From positions 1 through 33,296 of the forward strand of contig CAINDV010000926.1 in the NCBI GenBank assembly GCA_903847485.1: a DNA stretch of 33,296 bases, given 5' to 3'. Positions 1-6,091 of the stretch are shown here, in pieces. The translations under genes and the position numbers were made by a program. The stretch comes from an uncultured Verrucomicrobiota bacterium. Its GTDB lineage: Bacteria; Verrucomicrobiota; Verrucomicrobiia; Limisphaerales; JAJXZI01. The notes beneath the pieces were generated by a model. It was given only the letters and a program-made list of their open reading frames with translations, did not search any database and was not told the DNA's origin. Numbering within the stretch: the first letter of the stretch is position 1; every line of letters starts with the position of its first letter.

Positions 1-60
1 GATCGGCTGCGATTGCGGGGTGATGCGGCGGTTGAATTGACCAGCGTAGTTGATGGCCAT
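1..60 (-). CDS. rsr: Ro60 (Rsr) TROVE-domain protein, N-terminal 20 codons only
   Basis: Only the start of this gene is inside the window: an ATG at 60-58 on the minus strand, followed by 19 open codons running off the left edge. A strong Shine-Dalgarno AGGAGG (complement of 66-71) sits 5 nt upstream and fixes the start. The visible peptide contains NRRITPQSQPI, which resembles the N-terminus of bacterial TROVE/Ro60 proteins as I remember them (short leader, then 'TPQ(S/T)(E/Q)PI'). Ro60 is a ring-shaped RNA-binding protein that binds Y RNAs and misfolded RNAs and, in Deinococcus, works with polynucleotide phosphorylase. The main support is context: a Y RNA candidate with a Ro-binding motif lies immediately upstream on the same strand, as is usual for bacterial Ro60 genes. 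Twenty residues cannot prove the family, so the name depends on the RNA. Confidence 0.72.
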   Translation of the reverse strand, partial: MAINYAGQFNRRITPQSQPI

Positions 61-83
61 GGTGGCCTCCTTTCAGGTGATGC

Positions 84-103
84 GTGCCGCCAACTCGCGG
101 CAC
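84..103 (-). other. Perfect hairpin just upstream of the Ro60 ribosome binding site
   Basis: A 7-bp perfect inverted repeat, GTGCCGC (84-90) with GCGGCAC (97-103), has a 6-nt loop and lies about 12 nt upstream of the Shine-Dalgarno sequence of the Ro60 gene. No U-tract follows it, so it is not a typical intrinsic terminator. It could protect or regulate the mRNA 5' end. Its role is inferred only from position. Confidence 0.45.
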
Positions 104-123
104 GGTTTGTTTCTGAAACTGTG

Positions 124-155
124 GCGGCCGGGTGCGCTTGGCGCAACCCAGCCGC
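124..155 (-). other. Strong GC-rich hairpin between Y RNA and Ro60
   Basis: GCGGCCGGGTGCGC (124-137) pairs with GCGCAACCCAGCCGC (141-155) with one bulged base and a 3-nt loop. It lies directly downstream of the Y RNA closing stem and upstream of the Ro60 gene on the minus strand. It may end or process the Y RNA transcript, although no U-run follows, so terminator function is uncertain. Confidence 0.5.
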
Positions 156-171
156 GCTCTGAACAAGCAAA

Positions 172-307
172 CCGATGGGCAAGGGACTGCCGTGGAATTA
201 GTACTCCTTGCGGAGGTTGCTCTACCACTGAGCTACGCCGGCCTTTGGAGCCGGCGAACGGACTTGAACCGTCGACAAACGATAACCCACGAACTTCGGC
301 CCATCGG
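172..307 (-). ncRNA. yrlA: Bacterial Y RNA (YrlA type) with permuted tRNA-like domain
   Basis: Read on the minus strand, the ends pair perfectly over 9 bp (299-307 with 172-180) and again at 287-291 with 191-195. The 5' strand reads GGGCCGAAG, then GTGGGTTATCG, matching the Ro-binding element of vertebrate Y RNAs (GGUCCGAAG...GUGAGUUAUC). Beyond this stem lies a tRNA mimic in permuted order. It has a T-arm (257-273, loop TTCAAGT), an acceptor 3' strand (250-256), a 7-nt cap (243-249, TCCAAAG), a fully complementary acceptor 5' strand (236-242), and a D-arm GCTC-AGTGGTA-GAGC (219-233). A small hairpin with a GCAA tetraloop (204-215) stands where an anticodon arm would be. Published work describes YrlA RNAs as tRNA-mimicking Y RNAs encoded beside Ro60. 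They tether Ro60 to other proteins or gate its RNA binding. The exact 5' and 3' ends are not defined by sequence alone. Confidence 0.9.
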
Positions 308-367
308 AAAGATCTTCTGCCGCGGCGACGTGCTGCCCGCCGACCGCCAATTACTGATAACGTGCAA

Positions 368-396
368 AGCATACCACTCTGGAAACTGGTGCGCAA
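368..396 (-). promoter_or_regulatory. Sigma-70-like promoter for the Y RNA / Ro60 locus
   Basis: On the minus strand TTGCGC (396-391) is followed after exactly 17 bp by TATGCT (373-368). Transcription would start near position 361, about 55 nt before the first closing-stem base of the Y RNA. The intervening leader is GC-rich and foldable, so the mature RNA 5' end may come from processing. The promoter could serve both the RNA and the Ro60 gene. Prediction only. Confidence 0.6.
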
Positions 397-413
397 GCCA
401 CTAAAACCACTGA

Positions 414-566
414 ACTGATAAGCAGCTTCCGCCAGGCGCACAGGAACGTCTCCTCCGCCAGGTCGTCCGCCAGCGCCGCGGCGCGGCGCGTTAGCTGGCA
501 GAGGAAGGCGCGAAGTGGCGACTGGTAGCGCTGCAGCAGTTCGCCGAAGGTGTTGGCGTCTCCGAC
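414..566 (-). pseudogene. ECF sigma factor fragment (region 2 remnant)
   Basis: The minus-strand frame starting at 566 reads NTFGELLQRYQ..., then LRAFLCQLTR, then DDLAEETFLCAWRKLL. This is the layout of sigma region 2 in ECF sigma factors (a 'Y...L..FL...TR....A.DL.QETFL.AW' pattern). There is no start codon, no region 4, and the frame ends in non-homologous sequence. It abuts the truncated kinase at 604 in another frame. It is therefore a short relic, probably of a sigma gene once associated with such a kinase. The Y RNA promoter begins a few bases beyond its 3' end. Confidence 0.6.
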
Positions 567-603
567 TGGTCGAGTGGACCGGAGGCGCGACCGGTTTAGA
601 CCT

Positions 604-1008
604 ATGATCCATCATCGCCAGCGCCTGCCGTTCCGCCTCAAACCGCGCCAGCACCTCCTTGGTGTCCATGCCCAGCTTGATGATCTTGAGCGCCACGCGG
701 CGGCGCACCGGTTCCTCCTGCTCCGCCATCCACACCACGCCGAAGCCGCCTTCGCCGATTTGCTCCAGCAGTTTGTAGCGTCCGATGCGATCGCCGGCTT
801 TTTCCGTCGGCGGCCGTGGGACACTCGCCGCTTGGACGGCCATGAAGTCGCCCGCCTGATCATGCGCAGCGAGCAGTGAATCCACTTGGCGGCGCAGCCC
901 GTCATCGCTGCCGCAAATCCGGTCCAGGTAGGCCGCTCGTTCCGCGGCGGGTAACTCGGACGCCGCGCTGAAGATCTCATCCAGAAGGTGTTGCGGTTCG
1001 GCGGGTAT
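604..1008 (-). pseudogene. Ser/Thr protein kinase N-terminal fragment (copy 1)
   Basis: This minus-strand frame encodes the start of a bacterial Ser/Thr kinase. An N-terminal helical region (LLDEIFSAASELP..., ERAAYLD, LRRQVDSLLAAHDQAGDFM) precedes the kinase N-lobe, with IGRYKLLEQIGEGGFGVVW (Gly-rich loop) and VALKIIKLGMD (the ATP-binding lysine). Homology stops after ALAMMDH at 604, so the C-lobe with the HRD and DFG motifs is missing. The expected initiator is ATA (1008-1006) rather than ATG. Positions 610-796 closely match 3360-3546 at the DNA level, so this is one of two related truncated copies. The frame remains open both upstream (from about 1254) and downstream by chance. Confidence 0.8.
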
Positions 1009-1051
1009 GGTGGCGAATCTGGGGTTTCTTTCCGGCTGATACGTCCTCTGC

Positions 1052-1843
1052 CTACGGGAATTCCAGCAGTCGGTAGAACCGACTTGCGGTGCCGGTCGAG
1101 ATCGGTTCACAGGCGCTCTGGCGGGTCCCAGTTCCGCGGATTGGGCTGCCCAAGTCGGTCCAATCGCTTGCAGACAGATCGGCGCACGACTGGAATTGGT
1201 AGAGGCGGTTGGTATGAGAATTCCAGGACAGTTCCACCCCCGGAACTCCACCAAACAATCCTCGAATCGTGAGTGGAGTTGTGCCCGGCGCTTCGGCAGC
1301 GCTGATGCAAATGCGGGCCGAGGTCAGAGATGCCGTGACCAAGGTATATCCCCAGGACTCCGGAGTTTCTGGCACGTAGGTGACGCTGGGAGTCCCGGCA
1401 AACGTCGCCAGGAGGATAAAGCGACCCGCGTGTCCGGCCACTTCCATCTCAAGATGGCCAGAGTAGGGGTTGGAGGACGGACCTCCGGGGTTTCGCAACT
1501 TAACCAGGAGGGAGGGGAGGTTGATTTCAAAGCTGAGATTGGTATCGCTCGACGAATACCAAGAAGTGCCCGGGACATTGGCGAGAGAGAGTTGGGCACC
1601 ACGATATTGCAGGATCCAATCCCACTGGCCGGTGCCATCCGCCCACGCTGGGCTGAAGCCAAAACCCGAAATCGCGTAGGTCACTCCGTCGCCCAACTCG
1701 AAGTATCGATCTCCGCCGTCGGACAGGTAACTGGACCAGGAACCCGGCGGGGTGAGGTCCGCACAGCCCGGAGTGGGTGCGGCGTTGCCGAAGAACGACG
1801 CAGCGAACAGGGTGCAGGTGATGAGGAGGAGTGGTCTTTTCAT
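1052..1843 (-). CDS. Small secreted protein of unknown function
   Basis: The product is 263 residues with a clear signal peptide (MKRPLLLITCTLFAASFFGNA, cleavage likely near Ala-Ala). The body is rich in Ser, Gly and aromatic residues and predicted beta-strands, and I recognise no enzymatic motif. The last ~60 residues (SWNSHTNRLYQFQSCADL..., ending SRFYRLLEFP) match a C-terminal beta-sandwich pattern common in Verrucomicrobiota secreted proteins ('LYQVQ..T.L....W..LG.P......RFYRL'). Its ATG overlaps the TGA of the transglutaminase-like gene (ATGA at 1840-1843), implying translational coupling. It is the last intact gene of the minus-strand series. An extracytoplasmic role is inferred from the signal peptide. 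Confidence 0.8.
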   Translation of the reverse strand: MKRPLLLITCTLFAASFFGNAAPTPGCADLTPPGSWSSYLSDGGDRYFELGDGVTYAISGFGFSPAWADGTGQWDWILQYRGAQLSLANVPGTSWYSSSDTNLSFEINLPSLLVKLRNPGGPSSNPYSGHLEMEVAGHAGRFILLATFAGTPSVTYVPETPESWGYTLVTASLTSARICISAAEAPGTTPLTIRGLFGGVPGVELSWNSHTNRLYQFQSCADLSASDWTDLGSPIRGTGTRQSACEPISTGTASRFYRLLEFP

Positions 1844-3159
1844 GGCAGCCTTTCAACCTGGCACACACGGCCTTGCAAGGACACATAGCGAGGCGTGAAG
1901 TGATTCTCCACAGGAGTGTGTCCCGCGGTATGCATCAGCATGTAGTTTGCGCCTCCAAAGCAGCGCAGTGAATCCGGGTTCATCGGCTCCACGGGCACCC
2001 AGCCGAGGCCATTCAAGTACACCTCCACCCAGCCGTGCCCCAGCGCGATCTCGCCCTTGGCTTCGGGCAGCACGTTGCCGTGGGCGATCACCGCTGGCAC
2101 GCCAGCCGCCCGGCACAGGCTCGTCATGATCTGCACATGGTGGTGGCACAAGCCATGGCGGTTGGTCAGAATCGCGCTGAGCGTGTCAGGTCCATAAGGT
2201 GGTTCACGGATCATATTCACCTTCAGCCAATTCAAGATGTTCTGGACCGTCTCGGCGCTGGTGCGGCCCCGAAGCGGCCGGGCCACCGCCAGGCAATCCG
2301 GTTGCGACGGGTCAAGCCGGGGGCCATTGTGAAAAGGCCCGAGCAGGGTTTGGAGCGAACTGGGCGCAGGACCTGGCGGAACCTGGGCCAGACGCTTGGG
2401 CCCAATGCAGATGGGTTGCAGCGTCACCGTCCCGATGATTCGGAATGGCTTGTCAGGCCGGGGCGTCACCTCGAGCAGAGAATCCCGGCCCTCCGTGAAT
2501 ACCCGCCATGTCTTCGCATCGATGACGGTCACGGCGAAGGTCTGGCGCGAGGCTCGGAGGGCGGGCAGGAGGTAACGCAGGGGAGCGGTGGTGGACTTGT
2601 CGTCCACGACATAGGTGAGCCGGTACCTGCGCGGCGCGGTGACGCCCTCCAACTGCCGCCAGTATTCAGTGAAGTCCACATCCTGTCGCAGCGGTGGCGC
2701 CAGATGATCTGCCTGTTTGAGGGTAGCGCGAGCCAGATCCATGTCGCCCGCCACCATTGCCGAATCGAAGAGCTGCTGTAAGGGCCAGCCGCATTCACCG
2801 TGGCGCCGGAGGTTTTCCCTCGCGTGCTCGAGGGAAGGCTGCCACTTGCCCTGCCGGGCCTCCGCCCACGCGAGCGAGCGCCACGTGTATTCGTCGCCAG
2901 GACCCAGGGCGTGCGCATGGGTGAGAGCTTTCTCCATAGCCGCAAAGTCGCCCCTGGTTTTGGCAAGATTCGCTTTCTGAAGCCAGGATTGGAACGTCTC
3001 CTGGGCATCGAGCGGGCCGGCAAGGAGGGTTAGCCACAGCGCCCAAAGGCAGCCTCTGGCAGTCAAATGAATAATCGCAAGACGGCGAGACTTGCGCCGC
3101 ACACGGGTTCTTCTTTCTGTCGTTTGCGCCAGCGATATTGCGTTCATAATCCTGTTCAT
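1840..3159 (-). CDS. TPR / transglutaminase-like secreted or membrane-anchored protein
   Basis: The product is 439 residues. After a basic N-terminus there is a hydrophobic segment (about residues 32-52, ending in LDAQE), probably a signal peptide; the true start may be the second Met. Residues 55-155 form tetratricopeptide-like helices (KANLAKTRGDFAAMEKALTH). The C-terminal part is a transglutaminase-like cysteine-protease fold. It shows the nucleophile in RHGLCHHH (Cys338), the histidine in GHGWVEVY (His375) and the strand GWVPVEPMNPDS, where Asp396 or Glu391 would complete the triad. The active site looks intact. Its start overlaps the stop of the truncated kinase (3156-3159) and its stop overlaps the next start, so the genes are co-translated. 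The substrate is unknown. Confidence 0.85.
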   Translation of the reverse strand: MNRIMNAISLAQTTERRTRVRRKSRRLAIIHLTARGCLWALWLTLLAGPLDAQETFQSWLQKANLAKTRGDFAAMEKALTHAHALGPGDEYTWRSLAWAEARQGKWQPSLEHARENLRRHGECGWPLQQLFDSAMVAGDMDLARATLKQADHLAPPLRQDVDFTEYWRQLEGVTAPRRYRLTYVVDDKSTTAPLRYLLPALRASRQTFAVTVIDAKTWRVFTEGRDSLLEVTPRPDKPFRIIGTVTLQPICIGPKRLAQVPPGPAPSSLQTLLGPFHNGPRLDPSQPDCLAVARPLRGRTSAETVQNILNWLKVNMIREPPYGPDTLSAILTNRHGLCHHHVQIMTSLCRAAGVPAVIAHGNVLPEAKGEIALGHGWVEVYLNGLGWVPVEPMNPDSLRCFGGANYMLMHTAGHTPVENHFTPRYVSLQGRVCQVERLP

Positions 3160-3779
3160 GGCTTTTGCGACCGATCAATTCGCGCCACCCGGATCAAATT
3201 GGCCAATTCGAAACAGCACCGAATACTGCGGCTGGAACTGCTGCTGGTGAAACAGGGAAACACGCTCGGCGCACCTCGCCTCACCAGTCCCATCACGAAA
3301 TAGGGCCGGCCCGTGTCGGTGGCACCGCCGTCGAAGACGCTGGCGATGTTCGGGTGTTCCATCATCGCCAGCGCCTGCCGCTCGGCCTCGAACCGCGCCA
3401 ACACCTCCTTGGTGTCCATGCCCAGCTTGATAATCTTGAGCGCCACGCGGCGGCGAACCGGTTCCTCCTGCTCAGCCATCCACACGACGCCGAAGCCGCC
3501 CTCGCCGATTTGCCCGAGCAACTTATAGCGCCCGATACGGTCGCCGCACTTCTCCACCAGCAGGCTGTGCGGAGCAACCGGCACAGCCTGAGCGCTCATG
3601 AAGCCGTTCGCCTTGTCATCCGCGGCCACAAGCGACTGGACTTTTTGCCGCAGTTCCGGCTCGCTCGCACAAGCCTGCATCAAGAACGACCTGCGCTCCT
3701 CCGGCGATGGTTTCTCCAACGCCTGGGCGAAGATTTCGCTGACTCGTTCCTGGTTCACACGGGCACGACGCTGTTTCAC
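3156..3779 (-). pseudogene. Ser/Thr protein kinase N-terminal fragment (copy 2), still coupled in the operon
   Basis: The frame opens with GTG at 3779, which overlaps the TGA of the upstream PD40 gene (GTGA), and encodes 207 residues. The N-terminal helical region (VSEIFAQALEKPSPEERRSFL) is followed by the kinase N-lobe: GDRIGRYKLLGQIGEGGFG, VALKIIKLGMD with the ATP-binding lysine, and the hinge TDTGRPYFVMGLV. Homology ends near 3285, followed by about 40 unrelated residues ending SQKP. The catalytic loop (HRD) and DFG are absent, so it cannot be an active kinase. Because both ends still overlap neighbouring genes, the reading frame has been retained. It may survive as a translational-coupling relay or as a small binding domain. 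It is most simply a deletion derivative of a full kinase gene. Confidence 0.75.
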
Positions 3780-5281
3780 TTTGCTGTGGTTGATCTGCCA
3801 TCGGTTTGGATTTCCACCTCGACGCGGACGATTTCCTCTTCAAGCTTCTCGTCCAGCCGGGTCGCGATAAACCGCACCGTCCGGTCGTTGGCAAATACGC
3901 GCCGGCTCAGAATCCGCTCGTAGCCTTTGGTTTCGACCCCATCCACCACCAGGTAAGTCTTTTGATCGCGCCGAGCGCAATACGCCATATGCCGGCTGTC
4001 GGGACTGAAGTAACTGGACAGGTATTCCGAAGGTGATGGCTGCTGTTTCAAATTGGTCTCCTCCTTGCCGGCCGCCGGCGGGTTGGGGTCACCGCCAACG
4101 ACGGATTCGTATTCCCGGCTTTCCACCCCATCCACGACCATGTGCCAGCCGTTTCCCCGAAGGGCCACATAAGCCAGGCGTTTGCTGTCCGGGCTGAATT
4201 CAATCGGGCCCATTGACAATCCATCGTATTGGGCTCCCTCCTGACCGTCGGCCACCACAATTGAACGCTGGCCCCGCACGGCACAGTAAGCCATGCGGCG
4301 ACTGTACCGGCTGAAAACTGGGTCGGAGCTGATTCCGTCGTACGCTTTGCCCAGTTTCCCATCGGCCAGCATGTGCCAGGTGGTGCCGCGTTGGACGGCA
4401 AACGCCAAGTGCCGGCCGTCGGGGCTGAACCGGGGCATGATGCAACTCTTGCTAGCTGGAACCTCCCGCTCGTCTCCATCAATTACGACGTACGACTTGC
4501 CGTCACGCTGGCCGTTGTAGCTAAAGTGGCGGCTGTCCGGACTGAATTCGTAGGTGGCGCTGTCGATGAGATCGTATTCGCGGCTTTCCTTTCCATCCAC
4601 GATCATGACGTAGCGGTTGGCCCGTCTCCCGGAATAGGCGTAACGCTGGCTGTCCGGACTGAAGAAACCCAGGCTGCGCCCGCCCACTCCCTCGTAGGCT
4701 TTGCCCTCCTGCCCATCCACCACCACCACCCACTTGCCGTCTCGGACGGCACCGTGAGCAAAGCGTTTTGAATCCGGGCTGAAGATCGTTAGCTCCAGGA
4801 GTTTATCGTAGGCTGGCCCCTGCCGGCCATCCAGAGCCATGAACCAGTTGGTTCCGAGTCGCGAACCGTAGGCAAGGCGCTGGCTGTTAGGACTGAAGAC
4901 AGCCTTGGTGGCGTCATCCTCAGCGGGTATTTCCCGTCCGTCCACGACCATGAACAGTCGTTCGTCGCGGTTTGCCACAAACGCCAACCGCTTGCCGTTG
5001 GGGCTGAACACGGGCAATCGGGCATCCTTGTAGGGCGTCGTCTCGGTTCCGTCCACCCAGATCGTCCACTTCAATCCGTGCCTGACTGAAAAGGCCAGGT
5101 GCTGACCATCGAGACTGGTCGCCCTGGTCTCCTCCGCCAGGCTGGCCATCAGCGGGAGCTTGCCCAACAGGACTTCCTTGGTGACGAGCTTGATGCCGCT
5201 GCCTTCACGGGTGTCGGCGGGGAGCGCAGCGGCCTGCGCAAGGACGATGACGGCACAAGTGGTCAGAGAGAGATGTTTCAT
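3776..5281 (-). CDS. Secreted PD40 (WD40-like) beta-propeller repeat protein
   Basis: The product is 501 residues with an N-terminal signal peptide (MKHLSLTTCAVIVLAQAAALPA). About ten tandem units follow, each with the signature FSPDSKRLAY and a second half such as WHMVVDGVESREYE, at roughly 40-residue spacing. Variants include FSPNGKRLAFVA, FSPDSRHFSYNG and FSRYSRRMAYCA. This is the PD40/TolB-like propeller repeat, generally a protein or ligand binding scaffold in the periplasm. The last ~40 residues (TRLDEKLEEEIVRVEVEIQTDGR) form a charged tail. ATG at 5281 has a GAGAAC ribosome-binding candidate. It is followed by overlap with the truncated kinase, so it belongs to the transglutaminase operon. 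No catalytic motif is seen. Confidence 0.85.
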   Translation of the reverse strand: MKHLSLTTCAVIVLAQAAALPADTREGSGIKLVTKEVLLGKLPLMASLAEETRATSLDGQHLAFSVRHGLKWTIWVDGTETTPYKDARLPVFSPNGKRLAFVANRDERLFMVVDGREIPAEDDATKAVFSPNSQRLAYGSRLGTNWFMALDGRQGPAYDKLLELTIFSPDSKRFAHGAVRDGKWVVVVDGQEGKAYEGVGGRSLGFFSPDSQRYAYSGRRANRYVMIVDGKESREYDLIDSATYEFSPDSRHFSYNGQRDGKSYVVIDGDEREVPASKSCIMPRFSPDGRHLAFAVQRGTTWHMLADGKLGKAYDGISSDPVFSRYSRRMAYCAVRGQRSIVVADGQEGAQYDGLSMGPIEFSPDSKRLAYVALRGNGWHMVVDGVESREYESVVGGDPNPPAAGKEETNLKQQPSPSEYLSSYFSPDSRHMAYCARRDQKTYLVVDGVETKGYERILSRRVFANDRTVRFIATRLDEKLEEEIVRVEVEIQTDGRSTTAK

Positions 5282-5332
5282 AGTTGTTCTCGGGCGTCGC
5301 CAGCGGCGATTTGCTGAAGTGTAATGATTTCG

Positions 5333-6067
5333 TTATCCCCTGGCGAGTCCCGGAGAGAAAACTCCAAGGCCAAATTGTACGCCGGTTAGCAAGCAGATCA
5401 GCCCGGGCAGTTGCACCAAATGGAAGACGCCGTTGTGGTCAAAGGTCACGCCGAGCCGGAACGATACGGGCGTCGCCTGCAGCACCGCCGCGAGGATCGT
5501 GATCCCCACGCCCGCGACCATCCAACCCGCGCCCGGCAGACGGCGTTGGCCGGCTCGCCCCGTGGGAGAACATTGGGCCGGTCCACTCATGGCGGATGCA
5601 CCCACTCTCTCCCACGGCACCAGCGTCAGATAGACCGCGAGGCAGAACAGCATGGCCACACTTTCGTAAACGATGAAGGGCAGGAAGGTCTTGGACACGA
5701 AGGTGGCGTAGCTGAAGAAGCCGGCGCTGAGCGCCAGCAAGCCCGGCGCAACTCGCCAGGTGGTGTCCGCCCCCCAGCGATCGAACACCGCCCCGGCAAC
5801 AAAGCAGGCCACCGTGAGGGCGAGCGCAGCCTTGATGACGTGCCAGATGAGTTTTGAAGTCTCTGGTTCCAGTTCAAACCCATGCACGAAGATAGCCAGG
5901 TCGCTGGCGACCATGAGGCACCCGAACATGCCGGCCCAGATCGTAGCCTTGAGCGGTTGCAGCGGCCGCCAGTTCCAGAGACGAATCGTGGCGAACATGG
6001 CGATGAGGCCGAGCGGGATGTTCGTGAGGGCGGTGACTTGTTCGACGGTGACCGGATTGAGTGGCAT
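5333..6067 (-). CDS. Polytopic membrane protein of unknown function
   Basis: The product is 244 residues with about six or seven hydrophobic segments, for example IPLGLIAMFATIRLW, IWAGMFGCLMVASDLAIFVHG, ALALTVACFVAGAVF, FIVYESVAMLFCLAVYLTL, WMVAGVGITILAAVL and VQLPGLICLLTGVQFGLGVF. The conserved-looking polar residues inside helices (SDLAIFVHG, HNGVFHLVQ) recall small 7-TM families of unknown role. A DUF6962-type assignment is possible but I cannot confirm it. It lies 24 bp downstream of the hydrolase gene and 51 bp upstream of the PD40 gene on the same strand, so it is probably co-transcribed. No convincing ribosome binding site is visible before its ATG. Confidence 0.7.
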   Translation of the reverse strand: MPLNPVTVEQVTALTNIPLGLIAMFATIRLWNWRPLQPLKATIWAGMFGCLMVASDLAIFVHGFELEPETSKLIWHVIKAALALTVACFVAGAVFDRWGADTTWRVAPGLLALSAGFFSYATFVSKTFLPFIVYESVAMLFCLAVYLTLVPWERVGASAMSGPAQCSPTGRAGQRRLPGAGWMVAGVGITILAAVLQATPVSFRLGVTFDHNGVFHLVQLPGLICLLTGVQFGLGVFSPGLARG

Positions 6068-6091
6068 AAGTGTGGTGGCGGCGCGAGGTTT

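Noticed and set aside
195-290. Two ordinary tRNA genes or one tRNA-Thr gene
   Set aside because: The T-arm/acceptor 3' half precedes the acceptor 5' half/D-arm. There is no anticodon arm, and the outer sequence forms a Y RNA stem. A permuted tRNA mimic explains all parts.
172-307. Permuted (two-piece) tmRNA
   Set aside because: A full D-arm with GG in the loop and GCTC/GAGC stem is present, and no tag-peptide reading frame or tmRNA 5' consensus is seen. The Ro-binding motif fits a Y RNA instead.
50-418. Plus-strand coding frames over the Y RNA region
   Set aside because: They lack homology and ribosome binding sites and are antisense to the structured RNA.
73-1254. One 393-residue protein on the minus strand
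   Set aside because: The open frame runs through the Y RNA, the sigma fragment (in a different frame) and upstream sequence overlapping the secreted protein gene. Only 604-1008 has kinase homology and no proper start exists.
1196-2781. Long plus-strand open frames opposite the secreted protein and transglutaminase genes
   Set aside because: They are antisense frames of real genes, with Arg/Gly/Pro-rich composition and no recognisable domains.
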